NCBI RefSeq assembly: GCF_000006405.1
Contig: NW_003216498.1
Span: forward strand, 241,236-289,297
Source: Perkinsus marinus ATCC 50983
Taxonomy: Eukaryota > Perkinsozoa > Perkinsida > Perkinsidae
Length of the DNA stretch: 48,062 nucleotides
Direction: 5' to 3'
Part shown: piece by piece, positions 1 to 10,177 of the stretch
Layout: every line of letters begins with the position of its first letter
Position numbering within the stretch: the stretch's first letter is position 1
The notes under the pieces: generated by a model
What the model saw: the letters and a program-made list of their open reading frames with translations, nothing else
Told to the model about the DNA's origin: nothing
The model's database searches: none
Made by a program: the position numbers and the translations under genes

Positions 1-674
1 GTGTGCCAGTTTTTAGTGTCAGCAACCAAGGCCGCAGATGTATACAATTCGGCCTGGCAGTTGGCAACCACCAAGCTCGGCCCGGTAAGGGGAGTGCAGT
101 GTCTGCTATGTTTACATGCTCTTTTCCTCAGACGGAGCGTGACATGATCTCAGCAGGAGAGGAGAGTGACCAGAGAGTACTGTACAATGCAACATGTTCA
201 TCTACTAGTTCGACAGAAGCAGAGTCGCCTCGGGCGAATAAATCTGCGAGGTGATACACTGTTGTAATGGGGAATTGATACTTTTCCTCAGTGCTGGAAT
301 AAATATTCGCTTTTCTCAGCTGAGCTTAGAAGTTTAAATACAAATTCGGGTAGAAGTGTACAGGAACCGTTGAGACTTTCCTCCTCAATTTTCCTCAGAA
401 CTTCCACAGATGTGACCTACACATATAGCTGACCATATGCGTATTTTCCTGTTGTCAGTCCTGAAGTAACGGAGGCTGCTGAGGGGCTTGAATGAAGTAA
501 CTACTGACCCGTACTGCTGTGCAAACATTTTTCATCTAGGAGAGTGTTTTTGGTTAGATCTGGTGATGCTAAAATAGGGCCTTGTAATTTAGCGGAGCGT
601 AACAGTTGATGAACAAAATAGATATCATGTGAAAGGCGATACGTGTTGTACACAACATAATACAGTGATGGAAA
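1..674. other. Left-edge noncoding stretch
   Basis: I see no convincing coding exon here. It holds one copy of the dispersed inverted-repeat family at about 290-450 and lies downstream of the minus-strand folate gene. The open frames present are short and show no family motif. Confidence 0.5.
290..450 (+). repeat. Dispersed TIR repeat, copy 1
   Basis: This is one of nine related copies in the window. It shares the 5' block CTGGAATAAATATTCGC, the internal AATTCGGGTAGAAGTGTAC block, TTTTCCTCAG, and the 3' block GACCATATGCGTATTTTCC. It is intergenic, downstream of the folate gene. Confidence 0.75.
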
Positions 675-2694
675 TCAATCTTTGATGAATGCCTCATCGA
701 GTAGCAACAGATATTCTCGCACTAAGTAAAGCGAACCGCACACGACCACAAGAGGCGAGTGGTCACCTGCATACGAAGCATGATGTAGAGTGATAGTAAT
801 TGTTGGGTCCTCACTCCTGACGCAGCAGCATAGCTCGAGAGCTGTTCGTAGGTCGGCAACGGGTTTGACTTCTGTTGATGGTGGCACACACCTGAGAGTA
901 GAGGTTAACAACACTGCTTAATACCATGTCGTACTGTCGTGCCGCAGTGACGGCTTCCTCTGGGTCAACAGCTTTAACCTGATCACAAGTTTGTACGCCG
1001 AGATGAATCTCAATTTACCCAGGGCATCTCAGGAACGTCTCTGAATGTGGTGGGGTAGACGGTGGCGATGGGCACCGAGAACGGCTTCAAAAACAGAGGG
1101 AAGAGCTCATGGGGACTCCTACCACCCGATAGGGCCACGATGAAGCGTATCTGATACTTCTACTGTGCAGTTCAATACAGTGCATCAACAGATGGGTAAA
1201 ACTGATGAACTCGAGATTCCGGAACTCTCACTGTACGGTGCGTTGAGCCACTACCTCAGTGATATCCCTTCGTTGCTCTAGCGTCCGCTGTATGAAGTGT
1301 GTCAGAGACCTGAGGCCTTCCTCATTGTGGGCGCCATCGAGTATGATAGGAATAGTCGGGTCGAGTGGGTGATGGGTGAGCTCTTGCCGTCCTCTCAAGG
1401 TATGAAGGTATGTCCCTGTATCGCCTGAGGGCCACAGGGGGAGTGTAAATCTCAATAACTCCTTTTACCTGAGTGATTCTGCTGGTGAGTGACACCGAGA
1501 GCACTGAGGACCTCATCTTCGAGAGCCGTATAGTGAGCTTTGTAATTGTCACTGTCACCACAGCCTGTCACCACACGCAGGGCCGTGCCGGTCGAGGCAC
1601 ATCTTTCCTTCACGATGTTGAGGCATGACGCATTGAGATAAGCACCAGAAGCTACAGCTGTCGTTGTGTGAGGATTTATGATACCACACTTCGCCGAACA
1701 TATCTGTAAATCTACCTCTACCCTAACAACGGCAGCGCCTCTCCTACGTCCTCCAGTGTGGGCCCCAAGAACTTCACATGGTCGAGAGCAACTCCTGTCA
1801 AGACGGCTACATCGGTTTTGGGAAGGACCTGGATTTGGTGACAGTGTTGAAATATATCTTTGCTTTCCTCAGCTTAGTGCAAGAGTTAACATAAAATTTC
1901 GAGTAGAAGTGCACTGAAACCAATGAAAATTTCACACCAATTTCCATGTAGTTGACCATGTGCATATTCCCCTCCCCCATAGTGATCGTAGGCTTACGTT
2001 TGTAGCATCATCTCGACCTCCCATGCCGACTTCGATGATGATGAAATCCAGAGGCCTGAGGCCTTCAATAGACAACGACTGAGAATACCTCAGCTCACTT
2101 CATCCTCGCGAACCAAGAAAATGCAGCTATGGTGGTCGCCTCGAAGTTCGTCAACCCGACTTCCCCCTTCTTCTGCGCCTCTCTCATTATAAACTTCAAT
2201 TGCTGTTCATATCTAAGTACACTATGTCAGCAGTGACAACCTCAGTGGTATCACTCCAGAGCCGGCATGATGTCGCCACTTATCGATATTTGATCATTGG
2301 GCCATCGCTGGCATGGACTTGTGAACACCCCAACACGGCACGACTGCAGTCTCGCCGCTAACCCCGAGCACACCGTGCCCTTCCCATTGGTGCCTAAGTG
2401 TGATGTTCATATCCAACACTTCTTGGCTCAACTGTGTGCGTCAATTGAGCTGAATCGTTGGCCTCGAGATCTAAAACACACTCACCCGTGACATGAACAA
2501 ATTTCGAGCCCGACGCGGCTAGAGTTTCCAAGGGCTTCCCCACAGCATCCATCACCTACACCACGCCAGAGTGAAGTTAAGATGCGTTTTCAATACTTCA
2601 TTACTCTACGCATCCTCTGCAGAGATTCAGTGGACTGATCGATGGCCCCTTTACAAAAGTTCGATGCTGCTAAGGCTTCTGTCAGTGGAGGCAT
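675..2694 (-). CDS. folC: Folylpolyglutamate synthase / dihydrofolate synthase
   Basis: ATP-dependent ligase that adds glutamate to dihydropteroate and folates. Model: complement(join(675..871,915..978,1019..1150,1255..1424,1469..1703,1748..1828,1998..2055,2099..2212,2255..2393,2486..2555,2605..2694)), 449 aa, with every junction keeping frame. Visible family motifs are the P-loop HVTGTNGKGT (about residues 49-58), VGVFTSP, FEATTIAAF, IIIEVGMGGRDDATN, TGVALDHVKFLG, IILDGAHNEEGL and the C-terminal VVVCGSLYLV. The length matches bacterial and eukaryotic FolC/FPGS, usually 420-550 aa. Introns are 42-104 nt except 1829-1997 (169 nt), which holds a dispersed repeat. The start is the first ATG, nine bases after a TTTAG that could accept a spliced leader. 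Whether it has one or both activities cannot be read from sequence. Confidence 0.94.
1842..1973 (+). repeat. Dispersed TIR repeat, copy 2 (in folC intron)
   Basis: It lies wholly inside the 169-nt intron 1829-1997 of the folate gene, antisense to it. The repeat starts near CAGTGTTGAAATATATC and ends near CATGTGCATATTCCCC. Without it the intron would be about 37 nt, the usual size here. Confidence 0.8.
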
Positions 2695-3180
2695 GAACAA
2701 ACTAAAGTCGATTAGTTGAGACTTCCTGCCCGTCACTAAATAGCCCTAACGATGGCTTCTGAATAAGGTATTATGTCGACATGTGTTTTTCGTGAGATGG
2801 TTTGTCGTAATTACCGGTTTCGGGGTCTATAGGAACACAACAAAAGATAACTAGTAAGAGACATTCACATAAACCATGGCAGACAGAAGTGGACTGTAGG
2901 AGAATACGGGGAAGCAGAAATGCAGAAACGGTAACTGTAAGCGTACAGTTGATCTCTGATATTCGAGTTTCATATTGTGCTCATCGTGACGTTCACCAAC
3001 CCAGCGTTAAACTGCTCGTCATACATTGGGGCTCAGCAGCGACCAGTGATGAATTCGGCACTCCTCTCCAGTGGAAGAGAGAGTGTAGTATCCCCCCCTA
3101 TCCAGCGTCACTGTTTATGCGTACACACTTTCAACTGAGCATTCATCCTCGTGATCAGTATTTTGCACTGAGATTCGTAC

Positions 3181-3201
3181 ACCGTAGCCATCTTGGCTCA
3201 G
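3181..3201 (+). other. Spliced-leader-like sequence (relict SL)
   Basis: The bases ACCGTAGCCATCTTGGCTCA match the first 20 nt of the 22-nt Perkinsus/dinoflagellate spliced leader as I recall it (DCCGTAGCCATYTTGGCTCAAG). The expected AAG end reads AG here. No GT donor follows, so it does not look like an SL RNA gene. A genomic SL fused to other sequence is the mark left when a trans-spliced mRNA is reverse-transcribed and reinserted. An open frame begins at the ATG at 3220 and runs about 50 codons into repeat copy 3. Confidence 0.75.
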
Positions 3202-3243
3202 CTTTGTTAGGTTACCTCAATGCCCAACGACCCCCCAACCCTA

Positions 3244-3399
3244 GTGGGGGAATATATGCGTTTAGTTTCAACCTTAGCTGCGCTTAGGAGTTTCCTCACA
3301 CATATACAAGTAGAAAAAGAAGTTGAATATTTCCCGAAAATTTCCTCAGAATTTCCTCTTGAAACCAACATATGTGCTTGACAATGCGCATATGTTTCC
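3244..3399 (+). repeat. Dispersed TIR repeat, copy 3
   Basis: A more diverged copy. It keeps GGGGGAATATATGCG at the left, AGTTTCCTCA and AATTTCCTC blocks inside, and ACAATGCGCATATGTTTCC at the right. It starts about 45 bp after the spliced-leader-like sequence. Confidence 0.65.
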
Positions 3400-3891
3400 G
3401 ATGATAATATCATCATCAGTAGTAGTAGTAGCATGAACCATTGGTAGAATTCATAGAAGTTATAAAACCTTTCCCATATAGTTCGTATAAATACTGTTGT
3501 GACAATTGTGTCGGGTCTGTTCCTCAAGCTGAGTATCATTCAAGCTGTGCTAGGCTAGTATTGCTATTAGCAATTTCGGATAATTCCATATCGACACCCA
3601 TTAGTAATAGGTAATCATTTGTTAGAAAAGCTAAGTCTCAAGTAATTGTCATTTCCCTACGATTAATGATCTCGAGTTAACCCAGGAGAGTGGACGTAGC
3701 CCTGACAAATACCATGTACATATAACGTATACCATCTCTGCTACTCACCTGATATTCCCATAGAGAATTCTTCTGTGCGAGTGCCACAACTTCTCGACAA
3801 CAGCAGAGATTCCACCGTCGAGCTCGTCGAGCTGTTCATGAGGACTCAGATCCTCAGGGGTCACTTCTGGTACCGAGAGAACGGTTCGAGC

Positions 3892-4014
3892 ATGGCGTGG
3901 ATCATCGCTTTCCTACTCTGCATAAACAACGGTCATTGCTCTTCCCCCAGAACTGTGTACAAAATAGATTCCACTACTGGAGGGAACCTCCCAAACCGTA
4001 CGAAGTTTGATTGA
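3892..4014 (+). CDS. Possible tiny secreted peptide
   Basis: A 40-codon frame starts with an apparent signal peptide, MAWIIAFLLCINNGHCSS, followed by a short polar tail. It could be a first exon or chance. No neighbouring exon was found and I recognise no family. Confidence 0.2.
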   Translation: MAWIIAFLLCINNGHCSSPRTVYKIDSTTGGNLPNRTKFD

Positions 4015-4110
4015 GGAATCATACAGGATTTAACGTGAGGTTCTTTCACAGTTATTCCTCTGACCACGAAGAGTCTAAGTGGACTACAGCAGTTATCGAT
4101 ATACAAAATC

Positions 4111-4234
4111 AGTGTTGGAATATATACTCGTTGTCACCAGCTGACTCCAGCAGTTTCCTCACTGAACATTAACGCTACACAGAAGTTTCCCTATTGCCAC
4201 CAACACATGTAGTTCACCATGTGCATATTTTCCC
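4111..4234 (+). repeat. Dispersed TIR repeat, copy 4
   Basis: It has the left end CAGTGTTGGAATATATAC and the right block CACATGTAGTTCACCATGTG followed by CATATTTTCCCACG. The reverse complement of the right end also begins CAGTG if extended to 4241. It is intergenic. Confidence 0.7.
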
Positions 4235-4424
4235 ACGTCACTGCAATACCCACCGACTGATGAGCTGAAACCCAAGACGAGTGTCACAGACATCAAGTGA
4301 GAGCGAACACACAACAACATGGTTTTAGTAATATATTTATTTCGAATACTTAGCGTTTTTCAAGCGTTCGTTATATCTCAACCGTGTTTGGCAAGGTACA
4401 CCACCTTGCACCTGCGAAGAAAAA

Positions 4425-4502
4425 TACCCCCTGCGGGGATCGAACCTGCGACCTTCCGCTTACTGTCAGGAACGTATCCTCATTTACACCAGTTGGACTG
4501 AG
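4425..4502 (-). other. tRNA-like relic (B-box)
   Basis: On the minus strand the sequence GCAGGTTCGATCCCCGC is a perfect tRNA T-arm / pol III B-box, and GTCC and GGAT can form a D-stem further 5'. No matching acceptor stem or clean anticodon arm is visible. It is more likely a tRNA pseudogene or SINE head than a working tRNA. Confidence 0.45.
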
Positions 4503-4884
4503 ACGAAGACTCTTTCCCCTTATATTGTCCTTGATCGACCTCACATTCTCCTCATACGTCACGTCCATATACCTACAACACCATATACTCCGCGAACTCA
4601 TACCGAAACCATGTCCCTCTCTACTCTCGATAAGAAGTAATTCCTCCATGGAAATCGCATCTAGGCAGGCCGTTTCGAGCCTTCACAGTGGCGAACGGGC
4701 AACCTAAAGAGATTCTCCCCGACTTGAAATAATTTCCAACAACATACCCGCAGTGCTCGCCATGGGACGGGGTGCATTAGGATCCTTTAGTCTGCTCTTA
4801 GCAAAGGGATCTCCGTCAGCGCTACCGTACCAACCACCGATGGTCTCCTATACACACAACAGTGATGATGATAAGAGTGGCCCT

Positions 4885-5605
4885 TCAGAGTACCCGGTAG
4901 ATGCTCTTAGGAGTAGCAGATGAGTCGAGGAAGGGCACTTTGCTACCACTCCTGTCAAAACTCATAGGAATCTTCACAACTTGGGCACCAGGCACAGGTC
5001 GACCCTAGACACTCAATAGAAAAGTCGTGACCTCTTTCATACGTCTACTTGGGAATTCTTCCCTGTGCGGCGGACGGCCATCCAATCCTCGAAATCGACC
5101 ATGTACATAGACCTGTGAAAATACTATCAATGCCCACCACCAAGGTCGCCTCGGGTTAAACTCACGTAAGAAGATTCTTCCGAATGGTGGCTGCATCCAT
5201 GCCCTGCGACCTCGCTCTACCGCACCTGGAGGAAGCTGTCGAGATGGACGAAGGCGACCCTCTCCTGCGTCGGTCAAAGACACTACACATATCAACAACG
5301 AGGAGCTTACTGATGCTCTCCACTGCCACCAACGTGACGACCACTTCGACTAGCCACCTATGGAAGGACACATTAGGACTACTACGGACCATCTGGACAC
5401 ACCCCTTCAGCTCGACGTCCACCCCTCCTAGTCTTCCTAGGCTGACAGTGCCTACTGAGGCAACTTCCCCCCAAGGCATCCATGGTAGAAACACTACTAC
5501 CTGCAAGGTGATCCTTCCCGAGTTGGACTGACGACGTGGACCATTAAAAGACAGCACTGGTGAAGAGACAAAAGACTCCATCCCCATATGGTTACCTCTA
5601 GACAC
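4885..5605 (-). CDS. Uncharacterised multi-exon protein
   Basis: Not recognised. Three exons join in frame: 4885..5004, 5049..5112 and one ending at 5166 that stays open back to about 5605. Introns are 44 and 53 nt with GT-AG ends. The C-terminal part, including VDFEDWMAVRRTGKNS and VKIPMSFDRSGSKVPF, reads like real coding sequence. The 5' exon is compositionally odd and may contain a further intron, so the start is not fixed. It points away from the PAK1IP1-like gene, with a 270-bp spacer between them. Confidence 0.4.
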
Positions 5606-5735
5606 CCCAAGCTGACGTTAAGGAATTGACGCCATTGACGCTCGCGTGCTGTTGAATGTGGGAAATGTCTCTTTTGGTAGGCGCGCAGTCTTCAGTCTTG
5701 CTATCTTGCTATTTACGCAAGTCTCACTCTTTGGT

Positions 5736-5805
5736 CGGTGACACTCAATGAAGTGTCCCCACTTTCTATTCGGTGATACTCGGTGGAGTGTCCCCACTTT
5801 TTGCC
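5736..5805. repeat. Two 35-bp tandem units between divergent genes
   Basis: Units 5736-5770 and 5771-5805 share about 27 of 35 bases, including AGTGTCCCCACTTT. Each holds a small inverted pair, GACACT(N)AGTGTC in the first and a looser GATACT(N)AGTGTC in the second. They lie in the spacer between two divergently oriented genes, where shared promoter elements would be expected. Confidence 0.5.
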
Positions 5806-5878
5806 ATGCACAGCCGTCACACTCCGAATTGATTTCCTTTCCCAAGAATAACATCTCCTCAGCGTTATCATTCATAAT

Positions 5879-7200
5879 ATGGCAACAGAGCCGCTACCAC
5901 TCGAGGGAAGGACGGTGGCCCTAGTCAGTGCAGGCACCTACGATGGTGCCTTACTTGGCGTGGACGTGCGTAAGATGGAGGTGGACGGCGAGGAAGGCTA
6001 CGAGCTGAAGCAGGTAGTAGCAGTACTGGCCACGTGATGGCCGCAGTAGCTTCTTCTTTGTGAAGGTCTTCGGTTTCGCTTCCCACTTGGGTGCGGTCAA
6101 GGTATGCTGTGCGGGTAAGGGAGGACTGCTGGCCACTGGTGGCACTGATGAGGCTATACGTTTATACGACACCACCAAACGCCAGGCTAAGGGCTCCTTA
6201 GATGTCCACGAGAGTAGCGTTACCGCTCTCGCTGCTACTCCTAGGTAGGCTTATAGCATTGGGGGTCATACCACACCTCGGCCACTTCGTATCCGGATCG
6301 GGTCGAAGCCATCCTCGTTTCCTTTTCAGCGGTCAATGCATCCTATCTGGCGGAGCCGACGGTAAAATATCTCTCACACGTCTATCGGACTGTCGAGTAC
6401 TGAAGTCCTTCCGAGCTCACTCGGAGGGAGGGGTCGAGGCGATCGCCATCCACCCTAGTGGGCGCTTGGCCCTCTCTGCTGGAGCTGGCGAGCTCAGAAT
6501 GTGGGACCTCACTAGGGGCACCTGTGCTGCTGTTAGTAAATTCACGGAGGCTATTCGAGACGTGAAGTGGGTCACTCTGGGAGAGGGCAAGGAAGGATAC
6601 GCTATCATGATGAACAGAAAGATTCAAGTCTTGTCCGTTTCCGACCACCCAGGTGGGGAGGGCTCCTCCCTTCCTGCGCCATACGAAAGCGACGCTTTGC
6701 TCTCGAGCATGTGTTTCGTCGACGGTCGCCTCATCGTGGGAAAGGCCAACGGGTGTCTGGTCGTCCTCAGAGTCGCCTCCAATGGGGACCTAGTAGAGGA
6801 AAGTACGGTTGATCCTGCTGATGGAGACGATGATGACGAGGAGGAGGAGTCCAGCTTTGCACACGGTAGTCGTGTAAAAGGGGTGATGGTTGCCGTGGAT
6901 GAGGAGGATCTCACTCTGGTCGTCACAGTGTGCTCCGATGGTCGGTTTATATTATGGCAGCTGGCTGCTGGTGAGCTCGCTGGTGTTGCTAGTGTTGATA
7001 GCGGCTGTCGTATCACCTCGGCCTGTACGGAGATGCTCACGGCCGACTCTGTTGCCGATAAGGTTGATGGGGGGAAGGCTGGCGGGCATCACCGACGCAA
7101 ACGTCGGGGTAAGGTCGATAGTAACGAGGAAGAGTCGCCGGCCCTGGAGGAGCCGAAGAAAGAGAAGAAGAAATCTACGAAGCGCGTGAAGTTCGCGTAG
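5879..7200 (+). CDS. PAK1IP1/Mak11-like WD40 ribosome-biogenesis factor
   Basis: WD40 repeat protein resembling PAK1IP1 (yeast Mak11), a nucleolar factor for 60S assembly. Model: join(5879..6013,6066..6244,6330..7200), 394 aa, close to human PAK1IP1 (392). Repeat signatures include LLATGGTDEAIRLYD, CILSGGADGKISL, LALSAGAGELRMWDL and VTVCSDGRFILWQL. The C-terminus is a long lysine/arginine-rich tail (RRKRRGK, KKEKKKSTKRVKF) suited to nucleolar targeting, preceded by an acidic Asp/Glu run near residue 255. Introns are 52 and 85 nt and phases agree. Family assignment rests on repeat spacing, tail and length; another WD40 protein is possible. Confidence 0.82.
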
Positions 7201-7202
7201 GA

Positions 7203-7439
7203 GGAGTTGGCTGGTCCACAAACGTACCAAGTTTACTGCTACTTCCTGATGGTGTTGAGTTGGGGAAGGGCCACATTCGCGTTTGGTCTAGCATTACAGC
7301 AACACTGGAGAGGTCCTATGGGAGGAAGAGGGCCTTCTGCTTTACTCTCGGGGGAGCCTATGGGGTCTATGCTTGCAGCCCCTCCTCCCTAGACAAGCGC
7401 AGGGCACTCTTCGAGCGAGACCTGAAGGGGATAGGCTAA
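7203..7439 (+). other. Open frame without ATG after PAK1IP1-like gene
   Basis: An open frame of about 78 codons ending in TAA reads plausibly (LLPDGVELGKGHIRVW, DKRRALFERDLKGIG) but has no start codon or visible upstream exon. It may be a terminal exon of an alternative transcript or chance. I recognise no family. Confidence 0.2.
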
Positions 7440-7475
7440 TAGGCATTCGGCCGTGTGTGGTAGAGTGTGGGTATA

Positions 7476-7961
7476 TCAGGAAGGTGATGTTGTGGCTGTC
7501 ACCATCATCACCCCAGTGTGACGGCCACAGGTACGTGTAGCTTCCCCCCTAGATCTACGTTGTGTTGCTCCGCTGCGACCTTCTGGCCTCTCTCGGTTAC
7601 TTCGACTACCGTTCCGCCCGACCAGGACCTGTCCTCGTCGGCGCTGCGCAGGGATATCAAAGCCTTCTTCTGTGGCTTTCATACTGTCGTCTAGTTTGGC
7701 CTTCCAATGGTTTGCCTGAAGCCTTCCTTGTGGGGAGGGGCTCAGAGGTTGGGTAAAGGTATTAGAATATTCAAGTCGCGATGTTCGTTGTTCTATTGGA
7801 GGGCTAGAGTCTACAAGTCGCATTAATGTACTCCGTACCACTCCTCGAGCACTTCGTGGGATATATGGGCTATGGTCAGAGGAAGCAACTGCAGCCAATG
7901 TCGATGAAGACCGATAGTAGTAAAATAACAGGCGGGTCTCGGAGAAGAGCTGTAGCCACAT
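7476..7961 (-). CDS. Hypothetical protein, mitochondrial-type N-terminus
   Basis: A 161-codon single-exon frame with an ATG start. Its first 50 residues are rich in Arg, Ser and Leu with almost no acidic residues, as in mitochondrial presequences (starting MWLQLFSETRLLFYYYR). The rest has no family motif that I know. It is divergent from the cation transporter that starts 300 bp to the right. It could equally be a chance frame. Confidence 0.35.
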   Translation of the reverse strand: MWLQLFSETRLLFYYYRSSSTLAAVASSDHSPYIPRSARGVVRSTLMRLVDSSPPIEQRTSRLEYSNTFTQPLSPSPQGRLQANHWKAKLDDSMKATEEGFDIPAQRRRGQVLVGRNGSRSNRERPEGRSGATQRRSRGEATRTCGRHTGVMMVTATTSPS

Positions 7962-8264
7962 CGGGAGGGTAGCCAGATTAGTCGTCCTTTGGAACCGGCA
8001 TGATCGATGTTATCGATTCTAGCAAGGCCTGATTTCTATGAAGTCAGGTCGTGACATCTGATCATGTTTTCGTGTTTATCAATTTCAATATCAGCGACTT
8101 TTGTTCATCTAGAAACTAAATCAATGCTCTATGGACGAGTTTCTGGAGGGAGCACGCAACACGCCGTAGTGATGAATATAAAATTTCGAAATTTGCCCGT
8201 CCCGTGTCGATGAGCCTATCCCGAAATTCGGTCGTATTTGTATTGCCACAGAATTCATTTCCTA

Positions 8265-9817
8265 ATGTTTGCTGCGTTTCCGCTACTACGACCGGCGTTG
8301 GACGGCTTTAGTCTTCAGCCGTTCGTGCGGTGCGTCGGATCTTCAACACGGTGTGGTAGTATGAAAACACTGGTCCGCTTTCATAATACCCAAGCCTTCG
8401 TCACTCCCCTAAATGGGGGGCCCATGAGTAAGGAGGATGCCAAAGCTGAGAGGGCGTGCTCCAGAGTCACCTGGGTCGGCCTGGCGAGCAACGTTGGCTT
8501 AGTACTTTCAAATTGGGGGCCGGCATCAGTAGTGGTAGCGCCTCGCTAGTGGCCGATGCGTTCCATTCCATTTCGGATCTCCTCAGCGACTTCGTCACTC
8601 TTGGTGCTGTGAAATTGTCTCGTCGTCCACCGGACAAGGACTACCCATATGGGTATGGTAGGTTCGAGGCGTTGGGTTCCCTCGTAGTAGGAGGGATGGT
8701 CTGCCTGGCAGCAGCTGGAATAGGCATGCATGCTATGGAGCTCATCATGGCCATTGGCGTACCACACCTCGGTGAAGTTGGCGGTACTCTTGGGGCTGCA
8801 CTCTCTGCTGCCGCTGAGCATGGCGCTGCTGAGGCCGCTCAGTTGGGCGAGATCAGTAACTACCCTCTGGCTTTATCAGCTGTTATATCTTCTATAGTGA
8901 TAAAGGAAGGCCTCTTTCGATGGACCGCCAATGTAGGGAAGGAGGCCAACTCCTCAGTGGTGGTCGCCAATGCCTACCATCACCGCTCGGATGCCCTCTC
9001 CTCGATCGTAGCCCTTGTGGGCATCTCGCTGTCGAGCCTGACGAGCCTCGCTGACCCCATGGCCGGCCTGGTCGTGGCTGCCATGGTCGGTAAGGTAGGG
9101 GTCTCTCTAACCTGGGATGCTGTGGTGGAGCTTCTCGACAGACGTGTGGCCCATGAGGGCATCCTTAATGACGTTCGAAAAGTCGCCCTGTCGTCCTCCC
9201 CGGACATCATTGACATACGCCACCTCCGTGCCAGGAGAGCCGGCCCTTATATGATGGTGGACCTCCAGATGCTGGTCCCCGAGTCTATGACCGTCTCGGC
9301 AGCTTATCAGGCGGCCCTTACCCTACGGAAGGCGGTCATTCAGGCTGACCCTCGAATTGCAGAAATGATGGTAAATCTGGCCCCAGCTACAACGGAGGAG
9401 ATCTCACGTGAGGAGGTGGGGTCGGAGCAAGAGGCCGAGTCCAGGAGTCTGTCAGCGTCCAGGATTGAAAAGGAAGTTCGATCCAGACTGGCAGGGTACC
9501 TCCCCGTGAGGGAAGTTATTGTACATTTTTCGAATACTGGAGACTCCGACGTTTCCGCCCGAGCGGACATCTCTATAGGCTTGCAGTCTACTACGACCTC
9601 AACCACTCGGCATCTCAACGGCTTGGCAGATGCTCGAGAGGCTGCTGATGATGTTAGGGAGAGGTTAGTTGGAGTGAAGGGATTGGACTCAGCTGCTGTG
9701 AATGTCCGATTGGACCTCGGCGATGGATGTTCTATGCTGATGCAGCAGAACTCAAGACTTTCACGACGGTCCAGTCGCGAGCAAAATCATCATACAGTGG
9801 AAAGTCGCTGCCAGTAA
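8265..9817 (+). CDS. Cation diffusion facilitator, broken frame
   Basis: CDF/ZnT-family transporter that exports Zn2+ or similar metals by proton antiport. The first transmembrane HxxxD metal site is in DAFHSISD and the second in NAYHHRSD. Between them are several hydrophobic segments, and a C-terminal cytoplasmic domain of about 250 residues follows. The N-terminal frame from ATG 8265 reads to WVGLASNVGLVLS, while the family continuation KLGAGISSGSASLVADAF is in another frame from about 8505. No GT-AG intron of fitting length lies there, so I see either a single-base assembly error or a real frameshift. Ignoring it, the protein is about 517 aa, a normal length. The first 60 residues could be a targeting sequence. 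Confidence 0.88.
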
Positions 9818-10177
9818 AGTTGCTACCATTTGTTTTCACTTGATGAGGTTGGGTTGGGTTCATTGCCAGGAGCTCATGGGGTAATCTTCAGCATTCGCGC
9901 TGAAAGGCCGTGGGTTATGCGAGCTATGTGTCATTGTTCTACGTCACAATGGCGTGAACTCAGCCTTGACCTGTTCTCTGATTTTTCGCTGCTCGGAACA
10001 CGTAGGACGAAATTCATATCAGCATCTTAGGTATTGGTTCGCTAGAGGAGAGATAGTAGAAGGGCTTTTCGATTTAAACTCAGCAAAGTATTTACGTCGA
10101 ATACGTCACGCGCCACGAAATTAACTTCAGAACAACGGGCATGAGGGTCCACAGAAACATGAAATACTGCTGTAACC
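9818..10177. other. Tail-to-tail spacer
   Basis: About 360 bp between two convergent genes. It should hold both 3' UTRs. I see no RNA gene, repeat or coding exon. Confidence 0.5.

Larger units (their letters stand above)
2695..4884. other. Gene-poor interval
   Basis: About 2.2 kb between two minus-strand genes. It contains a spliced-leader-like sequence, two dispersed repeat copies, a possible tiny secreted ORF and a tRNA-like relic, each listed separately. Other open frames are short and lack motifs. Simple AGT and ATC triplet runs occur near 3408-3432. Confidence 0.5.

Noticed and set aside
2889-3287. 132-codon plus-strand open frame
   Set aside because: No motif, biased composition, and it runs across the spliced-leader-like sequence and into a repeat copy; likely chance.
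3181-3290. Functional SL RNA gene
   Set aside because: The leader is not followed by a GT donor and its AAG end is changed, so a relict copy is more likely.
4384-4707. Open frame containing a tRNA-derived AGIEPAT-like peptide
   Set aside because: That peptide is the usual false translation of a tRNA T-arm; the site is listed as a tRNA-like relic instead.
8498-8507. A 10-nt intron (GTTGGCTTAG) explaining the transporter frame break
   Set aside because: Removing it leads to a stop and does not restore the conserved frame.
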